This document shows, piece after piece, positions 11,529 to 23,602 of a stretch of 64,000 bases of DNA. This DNA is from Mallotus nudiflorus (lineage: Eukaryota > Streptophyta > Magnoliopsida > Malpighiales > Euphorbiaceae). Location of the stretch: positions 62,001 through 126,000 of the forward strand of contig CANTUR010000664.1 of NCBI GenBank assembly GCA_947683625.1, read 5' to 3'. The stretch's first letter is position 1. Every line of letters begins with the position of its first letter. The translations under genes and the position numbers were made by a program. Below the pieces are notes generated by a model. The model saw nothing but the letters and a program-made list of their open reading frames with translations, was not told where the DNA came from and did no database searches.

Positions 11529-12742
11529 TTAATGCATAGTTGAAGGCACTCCTCCCAAAGTATGATACCAGGGCCTACCTAAAAGCAAAGCATAGGTGAC
11601 AGGGATATCCAGTACGGTGAACTCCACCATTGCCTCTATAGGTCCGATCTTTACAGAAGCCATAAATGTTCCTTCTACATTCCTTGTGTTGTCATCGTAA
11701 GCTCTAATTATAAGGTTAAATTTTGTTAAATCTTCCACCTTCACCCCTAGACTAGGCAAAATCTGTAGCATGCAAACATTAATTATAGACCCATCATCCA
11801 CTATCACATAATTTCCCTCTAACTTCAATTGGGATGAACAAAGCTTTATTATGATTCCTCCCTTCCATAGGTAAATCCTCATCCGAAAAGGTGATAACCC
11901 CATGCTTCTTCTCAGTAACCTTAGCCACCATTCCTTTAAGGGTTGCAGTGGTGTCAATGTTCATTTGGCTAGAGCCTTAACCAGAGCTTTCTTGTGGCTA
12001 CTCAAGTGCAACCTCCTCCCTATCTGTGGTCTTCTCCATTGGTTTATAACCCTTATCACTTCTAGTGACATGATTTACTTCTAGATTATCAACCCATACA
12101 TTGTAGCCTTCAGTGCCTTCTTCATCAAAGTTGTACTAGATGTCTATAATCCTAATGGTCCGCTCCTTCTTTCCATTTTTCCATACCTCAACCATGTATT
12201 TCTCTCTCTTAGTTGGCATCTTCTTATTATCAAATTCATCACCCCATCCTGTAGGCATGATCAACTCAATGGGTATATCGAAAGAAGGTGGTTTGGAATA
12301 ACATACCTTATAGTCGAATTTGCCTTAAGGCTATCCTAACAAGTCTTATGTTCTCTCCTCATCTTTAGGGGCATTAGGGGGTTTCTCATTACTTTTAAGG
12401 TTTAAATCCTCAAAGGAGTTAAGCACTTCTTCCTCACTAACTCCTGAGTTGATCATCATAGTAGCTAGGGGTGGCATGTTTCAATAATTTGGGAAAGGGT
12501 TATTTTTGGTGTTTGGGTTTGGATTGGATTTCTCAAGGTCTATGATTTTTCCAGAGTCTATAAGGTTTTGAATTTCATGTTTAAGGTGCATGCAAGAGTA
12601 GTGAAATGGCTAGCAACTTGGTGAAATTTATAATAACTGTTTAGGTCAAAGCCAAGGAGATTTGGGTTTGGTAGTCTAGAGGGGGTTAAAGGTTTAAGGA
12701 GACCTTTTTGTATCAATCAATCCAGGACTTTAGATAAGGGTA
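11529..12742 (-). pseudogene. Tat C protease and gag C-terminal remnant
   Basis: The protease frame (11,529-11,957) shows VDDGSIINVCMLQ at the catalytic site, IIRAYDDNTRNVEGTF, and LLLGRPWYHTLGG at the C-terminus, all standard for Tat retropepsin. From 11,958 to 12,742 lie degraded frames matching the gag C-terminal linker of element A (FDYR.. and PIEL.MP segments, ESGVSEEEVLNSF-like). At 12,743 this joins LTR sequence directly, so the N-terminal gag, leader and PBS are gone. Confidence 0.8.
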
Positions 12743-14611
12743 CGGAATACTAACTTCTTTCAGTCTTGTGTTCATTTAGAATTACTTTATGAATTACTAT
12801 TTTATCCTCTATTTACATGCAATTTCATATAAACCCTTAAAAAATAATCAACTTCAGGCAAACTAGTCATGAAATATATAAGTAAACAATGCATTCATCA
12901 CAATCCCTAAGTTAATCTAATCTACATTGAATTTAATTAAATAAACTAAATCTACATGTTTTAATTTATAGGTGAGCCTAAAGACTAATGAGGCTAATTC
13001 CTATGAATTATGAAGTATTTAAATTAATGGACCTAATTCTACATGTTTTAATTCTAAAATGATCTTAAATCTACAAATTATGAAAAGGCTTAAATTAAAT
13101 GGTCTAAGTTTAAATTAATTAATTAAATTAGGTGGGCCTATGTCTAATTAGCTAAATGGGCCTAAGTTATCTCTACCCTAAATCTAATTAATTATGGGCC
13201 TAAAATGCATTTTTATTAATTAAACCTAAAAAAACCTAAATTTAAATGGATTAAAGCCTAATGTGGGCCTAGGACCCAAAACACATAAACATAAGCAAAC
13301 AAACCCAAAAAATATAAATAACATTAAAATAAACAAATAAAAGATCAAATAATTAATTTAACTTTTTCTAAAAACCCTAATTTAATTAAAGTGACCATAA
13401 ACAAACAAATAACCATAATTCTAACCACTTAAATCTAATCCAATTTTAATTAAACAACCTAATGATTTCTATAACCATTAATTTCAATTAATTACCAAAT
13501 GAAAACTTGAATTTTACTAACCAATTATTTAAAATAAAAACACACAAGCACACATACCAAATTTCATCATTCCCACTATTTGGATTATTACAATGAACTA
13601 TTGAGAATAAAAAAAAGAAAAAATTAATACAAACCCCAAAAAAATAAAAATAAGAAAATTAAATAAAAAAATCTAAAAACTACATTTAGTTACAAGGTTC
13701 CATCCATGGCATTCCATGTATCTCTATGGATTTGGTTCTTCAAGTATGATCATCATGTAACCTCCTCCATAATCACCATCACAAAAGGATAAAACAATGA
13801 TTAGTGAATTAAATTATAATAAAATTGAAATTCAATAAAATTAAAATAAAAAAAAAGAATAAAAGAAAGTAGAGAGAAGATAATACTTATGGATGCTGAA
13901 TAAATTACTCCTCAGACTAGTAAGATCACCTTTGTTTTTTAGTAGGCCTTCAAAACTTGCTATTCTTCTTCTAAAAAAATCTCCAAATGAATAAACCCCT
14001 AAGAGGTTTTTTTGGAAAAGAATGCTCAGTATTGAGAATTGATAGTTGAGTCCCCCTGCTCCAAGAGCATAAGCTCTCCTTTTATAGGGAAAAAAACTAA
14101 AAAACCCTAAGTTCTATGTACTAAGAGTTCCAATTTTAAAAGGATTTTATTTCCTAAAGAATTAGATAAATCCCAAAAATAAATTTAAAATTTTTTTTTA
14201 ACCCATCAAAACTCAGGAAAAAATATTTTTATTTTCCATAAAAATACAAAAAACAGACGAAAAACATGTAATTCTGACCAAAATTGCATAATTCCAATCA
14301 AAATTACATAATTCCAATTAGAATTATGTAATTCCAAATCAAAATTATAGAATTCCGATTGGAATTCTATAATTCTAATTTTTTTAACTTTTAATTACAA
14401 AAAAAACCCCTAAAAGAAATTAAAATTTTCAATTAGGTATTAAAAGGTATTACAATTAAGTCCTTAAAAACACCAATGAAACTCTTTTTGAAAACATATT
14501 CAAACTTTTGAGGTTTCAAAATTTAAGTGTTAAAGACTTACTTATAACATTTTCATCATTGGAGTCTTTTGTCACATCCATATTTTATTATTCTAAAATT
14601 ACATGTTTACA
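12743..14611 (-). repeat. LTR C, 3'-truncated (1,869 bp)
   Basis: On the minus strand it starts TGTAAACATG at 14,611 and follows the LTR 47,541-49,629 up to GTATTCCG near 12,743, missing the last ~215 bp. A TATA-like CTATAAAAGG (minus strand) lies at 14,080-14,087. The purine run and adjoining sequence at 14,612-14,625 look like a Tat polypurine tract, so this copy was used as a 3' LTR. On its other side it is joined to element C coding sequence as if it were the 5' LTR, which fits a shared LTR left by recombination between tandem copies. Confidence 0.75.
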
Positions 14612-14625
14612 ATTGCCCCCCAGTC
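14612..14625 (-). promoter_or_regulatory. Polypurine tract next to LTR C
   Basis: The minus strand reads ACTGGGGGGCAAT immediately before TGTAAACA. A G-run ending in CAAT just before the TG of the LTR is the usual plus-strand priming site of Tat elements. The adjacent sequence to about 14,710 (minus strand, AAAACCCAGGATCGC) also resembles Tat 3' untranslated sequence. It shows that a Tat internal region once ended here, so the pseudogenes to the right lie on the internal side of this LTR. Confidence 0.7.
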
Positions 14626-14989
14626 ATCGCTCATAATGGTAATCCTAGGTTTTCTTGGCCCAAATCATCGGTCAAATGCGATCCTGGGTTTTCCTGGCTG
14701 AAGTCATTACTTACAAACAGAAGATGCACTTCAGGAATACAACCCAACCAGACACTCTTCAGACTGATGCTTTGATTAGAAAATTTTTAATTCTTCAATC
14801 TTCAATTTCAAGATACACCTGAGAAGTGACATGATCATCATCATTCATTTTGTCATTCATTCTTCTTAATCCACTAGGGTTTTTTTTCCACTACTGATGT
14901 CCACTTCGTGGGCCATTCTTTCTTTTAGTCAATAGGCTTCACCCTTTTTTATTTTTCATCAAGTCTTTCCCCTTTACCATTTTGCTTTT

Positions 14990-14999
14990 TTATATAAAG
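14990..14999 (+). promoter_or_regulatory. TATA box of the PMD pseudogene
   Basis: TTATATAAAG lies about 95 bp upstream of the ATG at 15,093, followed by a long pyrimidine-rich leader (15,000-15,090) typical of plant transcription starts. It is on the strand opposite to the flanking Tat elements, so the PMD gene had its own promoter. Confidence 0.55.
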
Positions 15000-15503
15000 C
15001 CTTTTTTTTTTCTTCAATTCACTTTTGCTTTTCAAGCTTTCTTCCCTTTATCTCTCAATTTTCTCCTTCACTTTTCAAAGCTTTTTTTTGCTATGGATGT
15101 TGCACGGACTCCAGATTTACCTATTTGGGATTAGGTGACACTTACAGTATATGTGGCGTGCAACTTCAATCTCAACCTCTGAGACGAGATCCCTCTTTTT
15201 GCAGACATGCAATCTCACATTTGCAGATTGACCACATGAGAGGTTAGTGATCAATTTATTTACTTTTTTACTACAAATAAGCTTAGAAAACATTGAGTTA
15301 TTAATCATAACCATGTACTAATCAAGAAAAATGAGAATGCATATGATTAAACTGAGAAAAATTAAAGAAAATTGAAAATCATGTCAATTCGCCGACATAA
15401 AGAGGTGTCACCTCTTTATAGTAGAAGGAGACTTGTGGACATGATCACCTCCTAGAGAAGAGGCATTCATATCTTCATGGCAAAAGGAGACTTGTAGAGG
15501 TGA

Positions 15504-18500
15504 TGTCACGATCCAAACTAGGAGTCATGACCAGCACTAGGGAACGGGAATTCTTTTGAATCTGGAACTCATATCAAGCCTTAGAAAATAAAACCATGCA
15601 ATAAATAAATAAAAAGTATGATAGAATTAAAATTTTCTGAATCAATATATAAAATAAATACTCCAATTCCTTTCATAAATGAATATATATTTGTATAGTG
15701 TTCAAATACAATTCTCAGAGTATTTAATATCAAAATAAAAATAATACTCTTCTGATACAATAACACTACTACTGCAGTTTCTAGAATACAAATCAAAGTT
15801 CAAAATATACATTTACATAAAATAGCCTGGACGGAAGGACACCGGCGAGAGACTCTACTACTAAGGTCTAAAGATATAGGATTTCCTGAAAAAAAAAATT
15901 GAGGGGGGTCAGACCTCATTGAGTGAATTATTATACTATATATACATGCAATCTGAAACATATCCAATCATGCATTCATATATATATAAGTATATACATG
16001 CATTATGCACATATGCCAACTCTGCTTATATAAATATACTAAATGCAGAAAATATTTATTTTAATTCATGAAGGATCCATAGAACCCTAATAATCGCAAC
16101 CTCAATCAACCATATCATCACTCTAGCCATACAGGCTCATTTGATTCCAAATAGAACACTTATTCCAATTTAGATAATAGACTGGCCCCGAGACACTAAC
16201 TCAATCGAGCTCCCGTAGTCTGGCTATCAGGGTGATTAGCCCCGAGACATTTGGTTAATCGAGCTCCAGCAATCACACTATCTATCACCTCACATCTCAA
16301 TCAAATCAATAGATCATTTATTCCATTATGGACAGTAGACTAGCCTCGAGACACTAAGTCAATCGAGCTCCAGCAGTGTGATTGGCCCCGCAATCACACT
16401 ATTAATCACACCATCGATCTTAATAAAATCAATTAAATCAATTATAATCACCATAATTGATTCTCACTCAACCCTAATCTATCGCACCAGTATATACACG
16501 GTCCTAGTGCTGCCCACTAGATAGCACGTTCTATTGATATCCTTCATTTATATTAAATCATTCATAATAGTAAAATAAACCATATATATACCATAAATAT
16601 ACCTAAAATACACCAAGTATATTTCAGGCATATATATGTCAAATAAAACATGAAATATACTAAAGGTAAAACATTAATATAATTGAAAATAGTTTAAGTG
16701 CATTTTAAAAATATAAAATGCGATTGCTTACAAATGCGCCTAAATATACTAAAGATATACCCTAAGTACACAAATCAATTAATAAAATAGTTATGCATAA
16801 ATATTCATTTAAATATGTATACGTACTAAAACATGCATTTAGGTTTGACATATATTCACAAATATACCAAAAATGTATTTAAAAACAACTTAAGTGTAAG
16901 TCAATAATATGGCATGCAATTATTAAGGAATAAACCTAAAATATACTGAAAGTACACCTAAAGTATACTAATTATTCTATAAAATAATTATGACTAAATA
17001 TACAGTTAAAACATGTATATATACTAAAATGTACTAACATAACCTGATTATTTAACGTGCATATATCAAAATAACATGCATAATTATTTAACATGCATAT
17101 ATGAAAGTATAAACCCTAGATATACTAAAAATATGATATTTTAAACCACTTTAAAAAACATATAATGAAAATGAAAATCCCTAAGTGATGCATCCTATAT
17201 GCAATGTATATATATACAGTATAATAACTCACATATTAGAGCTCCATGAGACAAACTCAGTGGGCCTGATCCGTTAGGCCTCGGTCTCGATGCAGCTAGA
17301 AAAATAAAATAATAATAACCGTCAGAATAAATTTCTAACTCTATACTTCTAGGATTACTATAGACAGATTCAATCAAGAATTCAGAATTAGACTCGGACC
17401 GGTTGTCACGTTTTACGAAAAATCTACCAAAATTTTGGCAGAGCCTCCTCTGTAAAACAAACATCCTCCCTATAATAGTAGGGCCGATCCTGCACAGAAA
17501 ACACACTTCGAAATAGAATTCTCAAAACCCCTCGATCCGACCTCAAACTAAAAATTCCACCGACCGAGATTCACAATTCACAAGAATATACGCAAAATGT
17601 ATTAAAAATCAATAAATATCATAAATTTCCTCAAAATATCAAAATATTACATATTTAACATTAAAGCACCAAGAATAATTATTTTCCCCAATAATTACTT
17701 AAAAACCCTAAATAATAATATAATATTATTAAAAATCGATATTTCTCGATAAATTTACAAATACTAATAAAAATTCATTTTATGATTCTAAATTCCTTAA
17801 TTAGCCCAAAAACATATTAAAAATTATTAAAAACTCATTTATTTACAAAAATAGTATATTATATATATTTTAAAAATAATTTTTGAAAAATAGTTTTAAT
17901 TAGTTAAAAATGCTAAATAATTTGTAAAAATCATTTTTATACCTCAAATAATTATTAAAACCAATTTAACTTAAATTTCATCCAATTTAGTATCAAATTA
18001 CCAAAATACCCCTAGTTATATACAATTTCACATAATATACTATAATTATTCAATTATTCACTAAAAATTATACAATTGCTCAAAAATTAATTTCTCAACA
18101 TATAATTCAATAAAATCAATAATTATACTCAATTAACCTATTAATTTTAACAAAAAGCTCATTTAACCTAATTTTTCAAAAATCACCTAAACTAAATAAA
18201 TTCATAATAATTATACAAAAATTAAAAATAAATTTCTAAAATTCATTTTAACCCTTATAAACACCATAAATCACAATTTCACAATTTATTTAATTAATTT
18301 ACGAAAATTAGAAAATATTAATAAAATAATAAAAAATTCACTAAAATCAAAATAATTCCTAAAAATTCCATAAAAATTCATGGAAGTAGCTTAAGCTAGT
18401 AGGATCAACATTTGTAAATGAGCTTTTCATGAATCAACCAAAATAATAAAAAAAATTGAAAAACCAAAAATGGCCGAAAATGAGATCAAGTTAGAAACCC

Positions 18501-18825
18501 TACCAAATCGCGTTTTTTAGCTATAAGAAGCTTGGATTCCTCCTCCTCGAAGTTCCAGGTGTCCAACAACACCAGAAACGTGAAGAATGGTGGTCGGACG
18601 AAGGAGAATGGAGGAGAAGAAATTGCGGGTTTTCGGCTTCAAATGGACCAAACGGCACCGGAGAAGAAGGCGGGAATGAGGTGGTGTTCGGGAAAAATGG
18701 TAAGAGGGGGAAGGTTTTTGTGTTTTGTGCTTTGTAAATATATATATATATATATATGTTTGTGCATGTGTATATTAAAATGTGTGGTTTAGATTTATAC
18801 ACATTATTATATTAATATAAGATAC

Positions 18826-18859
<34 letters not shown>

Positions 18860-19238
18860 TTTATATATTACACATAATAAAATAATAATACACATTTATA
18901 TAAATATTAAACCCTAATGCATGCATATAATTATATATATTAATACATAAATTAGTAGCGCATAAAATAATGTGACTTAGTAAGATTAAATGACATTAAA
19001 ATAAAATATAGTAAGTTAAATATTTATTTAAAATAAGATAGATATACATTATAAAATAAATTATTTAAATGCTAGACTTAAAATAATTATTTGTACCAAA
19101 CCCTAATTAACATAAATTAATAATAATAAACTCAAAATTGATAAATAATTAAATATTTTCTGAAATTATTAACACTGAAATTATTAACACTGCATAACCC
19201 GTATTAAAATAAGAAAATCTAAAACTCGGGTTATTACA
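15504..19238 (-). repeat. Solo Tekay-type LTR (3.7 kb) in a PMD intron
   Basis: On the minus strand it runs from TGTAATAACCCG (19,238) to GATCGTGACA (15,504). It is the same family as the LTRs of the Tekay-type element at 36,193-46,713 (shared end GGTCGTGACA, tandem hairpin block, TA-rich promoter zone near 18,740). Five-base flanks are GGTGA (15,499-15,503) and GTTGA (19,239-19,243), a 4/5 target-site match. No internal sequence remains, so it is a solo LTR formed by recombination. It carries three hairpin units (16,179-16,400) where other copies have two. Reading frames at 17,195-17,506 and 18,521-18,802 are LTR sequence, not genes. Confidence 0.85.
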
Positions 19239-20966
19239 GTTGATCACCACCTTGTGAGGAGGCAACACCTTTACAATGGGGCGTTCACCTCTATACATAG
19301 TGGCGTTCGCCTCTTCACTAGTGATTTGCAAAATCTTTAAAAAATTTTACATGCACTACTTAAATATTCAACTCCCTATTTTTCATTAGCTTGATAGACA
19401 CGCACTAAAGGGTAGTAGCAACTTCAATGATGCCTATATATGGTATGATAGCTTTCCTCCCACTATCAAGACCCGTATATTCGACATTGGATTCTCCAAC
19501 TTCATTCTCACTCTATTAAGTTCTCAAGGGTAGATTGACTACCAACCCTTGCATACTTTGATGAAGAGGTGGTTAAACACTACTCACACCTTCCAACTTC
19601 CTTCTGTCCAGTTTACTCTAGACCCAGTTTCTTTCACAATTATGATTAGTATTACTTGCGTAAGAGATCCTATTCCCCTCAACGCAAGTCTGCATCATCT
19701 ATCTCCAAAGCGGCTTGCTTATGTCGAGAATTTACTGGGCATGGTCCTAGATATGAAAAGGACTTACACTGTGAAGTTTAACTTTATTAAGAGTTACTAC
19801 ACCATAGAGAGAATAGCGGCTGCCACTTCTGGCCTTCAAATTGATTAAGTGGTGAGGGCCTTCTTGATTTATTTATTTGGGACTATGCTTTTTACTGACA
19901 TGATGAGTTCCATTGATTTGTACTTTTTGTTACCTCTGAGGGATCTTGACTTAGTGGCATCATATAATTAGGGGAGTTGTGCTCTAGCCTATCTGTATCG
20001 AAGCATGGACAAGACTGTCTGAGGATCTAGACAGTTCTATGGCTTCTAGCACACTGTCTTGGTATTTTCTCTTTTCCTTTTCTCTATTACATTTGAGTTA
20101 GATATTGTTATCATGATCTGTTAATAACTCCCTTTTTTCTTCTTTACTTTGTAGGATTGGGCTTTAGAGTTGGAGTTAATTATTGGGATATCTCTCATCC
20201 ATGATCTACCATTCTTAACTATATCGAGCTGGGGTCCTAATCGATCTTAGAGGAAGGCTGTTGTTCACGTTCATATCCATCACGAGTGCCTAAACTTCCT
20301 GACCTTTGACCAAGTATGTACTTGTAAATTAAATCATGATTAGTAATCTACTTATTAATTAAATTTATTCACTTGCTTGTTCGCTCTTGTAGATTCGCCT
20401 AGACTTATGGGGTCCTAAGGCTAGATAGTCCAAGGCTATAATTTGCTCCAGGTTGCTATTTGATAAGAGGGTACTACTTCGAGGACCCATTTGTAGAGTT
20501 TGGTTCCTTGGTGGGAGGATTCAATCTTAACATAAGGGTGCTTGGGCAAAACGACCTCTACTTGCTCCTCCTTATGATATCTTCTGAGCTCATCTATTAG
20601 AGGGAGAGGACCTAGATCATGTTATTGAGGGAGATGATGTTGATGATCATTGTGAGAGGAGGAAGTCTCACTACACAAACTTCGCATGGACTCATCTTCT
20701 ACAACAGGTGCCACTTACTGCCTCCACATCTCAGGTAAGCAAATAATTTCATTAAGCATACAATTTTATATTCTTATCTGTAGATGTCTTGTTTCTAAAT
20801 TAGTTTTTTCTCTTTAGGCACCTGTTAGGAAACTAGTTGCTCATACTAGGCATATTGCTCAGGAGAGACCTGTTTAGCATCCTCACATTATACCATATGG
20901 TAAAGCATTTTGACTGCCACATCACCTCCTAGTAGTGCCTTTAGCTCTAGATCGCACATGATTGTC

Positions 20967-21054
20967 GATAGGCTCATTGCTACTCTAGACTTGATGACCT
21001 AATGTTGGGTGATAGGCTCATTACTACTCCAAACTTAATGACCTGATGTTGGGT
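20967..21054 (+). repeat. 44-bp tandem duplication in the PMD last exon
   Basis: Two adjacent copies (20,967-21,010 and 21,011-21,054) start GATAGGCTCATT and end GATGTTGGGT / AATGTTGGGT, with about five differences. 44 is not a multiple of three, so the duplication shifts frame, and it must postdate loss of function or have caused it. Confidence 0.8.
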
Positions 21055-21600
21055 GCCTTCAAGAGAGCTGTCCCACCAGTTCCTCACATTGGATATAAGT
21101 ATAGAGCCCACATTTCTCCCAAAGACCTCTACACATGTGAGATTCTCTTTTCTGCAAACCTGTTCTCAAATTTGACTTAACACAAGGTTGGTCTTAATAA
21201 TTCATTAATCATGTAGATGTCTCAAACTAGGGAGAGTATATGTACAAGGTCATTGAAGCCAAGAGGGACTTCCTGATGAGTGTCACTCAGTAGTGGAAGG
21301 TAACAATCATCTTTTATTTCTACATGTATGCATGCTCTCATGATTTCTTACCCTTCATTGCATTATGACAAGATAAGTTAGATGCTCGTCACTATTTTTG
21401 AGTGCTAGCTAGTTGCCCCTTAGATGGAAGATAATGATGATGAGGATGGGGCTATCGAGAGTGATAAGGAGGAGCACACTAGCGAGGAGGAGCCTGTTGC
21501 TGAGCATGTCGAGGATGACAATAATGTTCATAGAGATGATATTGTGAATGATCCTACAGATAAGGAGCACAAGGATGATGAGGCTGAGGACGACAAATAG

Positions 21601-22064
21601 GAGACCACATTCAATTCCCTTAGATTAGGACCATTTCTACTCCTTTGAACTATTTTACTATTACTATTATGAATTCTCTATTCACGTCAACATTTTTTAC
21701 ATTTTGCCTAAGATGGATGCTTGAATTCATTTTCCTTTCAATTAATTATAAAATGTTCATTACAGAAATTGCTTCGTTTAATAACTAAACTCAACACATA
21801 GAATACATACATTTTGCAGTAATAAAGTCAACTTCTAACTATTTGAGAGGCGTCGCCTTTTCATAGGGGTGTCACCTCTTTATGAAGAGGCGATAAGGAA
21901 TTGCCTCAACATACAAAGGCATGACTTAATCATAGAGCCAATTGCCTCTCTGATAGTGCTCTATAGCTTATAAAACCATTAATTTCCTCCTAAAATCCCT
22001 ATCTTTCCTCTTTTCACAATTTATCTTCCTCTTCTTCTTTTAAACAACATCCCAACTTCTTAAA
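21601..22064 (+). promoter_or_regulatory. Intergenic stretch with promoter of the DUF7745-like pseudogene
   Basis: Positions 21,601-21,830 show nothing beyond AT-rich 3'-flank sequence. Positions 21,845-21,950 hold three clustered GAGGCG / GGTGTCACCTC self-complementary motifs, also seen at 15,400, 19,250, 60,545 and 61,260. CTTATAAAACC at 21,967-21,977 is a good TATA box. It is followed by a CT-rich leader to the ATG at 22,065. Confidence 0.5.
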
Positions 22065-23260
22065 ATGATAGAAAGAAGCTTGAAACAACTACAACTGATC
22101 TTGAAGAATTTGGATGGCGGATCATGGGCCAGATTAGAGCCATTTCTTCTATCTATCTTTTGATCCATGCATACTAGGAAGATCAATTTCCCCTTTCTCC
22201 ATGTTCTTGCTCAGTTCTGGGATTCTCATAAATGTGTCCTCAGGTTCAACACTATTAAGCTATGCCCCCTGCCAAAGGAATTCAAGGCTATTTTGGGCCC
22301 CCAAATGGATTATGCTCATCAGATTGCAATTCCTTTGATTGAAACCCCGGATTTGCAATTCATTCAATACCAAATGGCTCACTTATTCAACATTTCTCTT
22401 TAGTCTTCTCTTCACCATATGGAGTCTGTAGACAGGAATGAAGTTTACTGGCCTCGGATGATCACTCTTTATTTGTATGCTCAGTTTCTACTTGTTTCAC
22501 CCTCTAGCAACTATGATTTAAAGATTCTTTACACTTTGGATCAAGTGGAAGGAGGCTTCAATTCTTTTCCTCTTATCTTAGTAGAGACCATCATTAAGGT
22601 TGATAACTTCTTTAAAACTAAATGATTCTCATGGAGTCCCCTATTGTTGGAGGTTAGCTTCTTCTTTCTTTCATTATTTCCTACTTCTTTGCCCCTTTTT
22701 GCCCATTAATCATTTTACAAGCATGGTTTCACAAGAAATTGAAGTTACTTGAACCTCTTAGAGACATTGTGCACTATAAAGCCAAACATTATCGTACGAG
22801 AAGATTGAACCCTATTCAGGAAGACCTTTAGAGTTGGTTGTCCACATTTCCTAACACTCTGATTCAATGGATGTGCCTATAGTGGAGGTTACAGTATATG
22901 ACCCTCAAGTCTTATACCTACTGTGTTCCCCTAACTGATCTCCATTTAGCCACTTTTTATAATCCCACTAGGCTTTGTATATAGTATGGACAGAAGCAAC
23001 TTATTATAAAGCCAGTACATGAATTTAGGGAGGACCTCTTTCTCAAAATTTTCTTAATAATCTGATCACCACTTGGCATGTAGATTCATTTTGAGGTTTA
23101 TTAACTATAATGGAGATTGGTCCACTGATGACCAATATAAAGCATGGATTTAGCTTCAGTAGATGGATATGGATAAAGTCTCAAGCAACAGGATGACAAG
23201 AGCACTGCAAGCTCAAGGTGTTCAAGGGATTCAAATGAAAAGAAGGCAAATTTAGTTAAT
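22065..23260 (+). pseudogene. DUF7745-like ORF, antisense to Tat pol, one short intron
   Basis: From ATG 22,065 one frame continues through stops at 22,161, 22,401 and 22,623. It encodes FPFLHVLAQFWDSHKCVLRF, LCPLPKEFKAILGP, then VDRNEVYWPRMITLYLYAQFLL. The pattern (worker helix, 'FWD...F.F', 'L.PT.EEF..ILG', then a large alpha-helical body) is that of the plant DUF7745 / transposon-associated family. A 69-bp GT-AG intron fits at 22,653-22,721, after which broken frames resume with WFHKKLKLLEPLRDIV. The gene faces, and nearly abuts, the 3' end of Tat B pol. Family naming is from memory of its shape, so moderate. Confidence 0.55.
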
Positions 23261-23602
23261 GCAATTTAGTCTTATCTGCTCTTTTGTTAAATGGAATTTC
23301 CCTTTTTAGTTAATGTGTAATAAGCATTTAATGCAACATTCAACAATAATAAAGGCAATCCATTCCATTTAAATTTAAGCACAAAATGACTATAAAACTT
23401 ACTTCTTGTATATCCCCTATCGTTAATTAGCTTGCCCTTGCAAGTTTTCTAATTAACTATTTTTTATCTCTTTCTCCTTTTTCATATCCTTAACTTTTTC
23501 CTGGATCACCTCTTTCAAGGTTTTCAATCCAGTGAAACTTTTTTTTAGTTTTTAACTTTTACCTAGGTAGCCTCTTTTTGAGGTTTTCTCCCTTGCGAGA
23601 AT
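23261..23602 (-). other. Tat B sequence after integrase
   Basis: On the minus strand the text after the integrase stop reads ..AAAACCTCAAAAAGAGGC..CACTGGATTGAAAACC, the conserved non-coding stretch that follows pol in Tat elements (cf. 'GGATTGAAAACC..GGCGATCCAGG'). It converges with the 3' end of the plus-strand DUF7745-like pseudogene. Confidence 0.5.

Larger units (their letters stand above)
7981..14611 (-). mobile_element. Tat/Ogre-type element C, gag-deleted and integrase-truncated
   Basis: Right to left this is LTR C, a gag remnant, protease, G-patch linker, reverse transcriptase, RNase H, a second archaeal-type RNase H, and an integrase cut after its DDE core. The joint at 12,743 runs straight from the LTR (about 215 bp before its normal end) into the gag C-terminus, so PBS, leader and most of gag are deleted. 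The double RNase H places it firmly in the Tat clade. The left end is cut precisely at the start of LTR A. Confidence 0.85.
15093..21600 (+). pseudogene. Plant mobile domain (PMD, MAIN-like) pseudogene with four introns
   Basis: The PMD is a plant protein domain shared by MAIN/MAIL1 genes and by transposons. ATG is at 15,093. Canonical GT-AG introns can be placed at 15,243-19,389 (holding a solo LTR), 20,062-20,154, 20,314-20,392 and 20,735-20,817. Exon 2 encodes the domain: HTFQLPSVQFTLD (about 19,580), then RAFLIYLFGTMLFTD (about 19,853-19,900), then LPLRDLDLVASYN and SCALAYLYRSMDK (to about 20,015), which follow the PMD consensus order. The 3' end (21,421-21,600) encodes an Asp/Glu-rich acidic tail ending in TAG. 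At least eight in-frame stops make it a pseudogene. It lies antisense to the Tat elements on both sides. It may be a captured extra ORF of a Tat element or a resident gene. Confidence 0.75.

Noticed and set aside
18521..18802. Open frames on both strands inside the solo LTR
   Set aside because: They lie in the GC-richer leader segment of the Tekay-type LTR; the equivalent frames in other copies (44,040-44,230, 46,677-46,900, 59,512-59,808) do not keep the same protein sequence.
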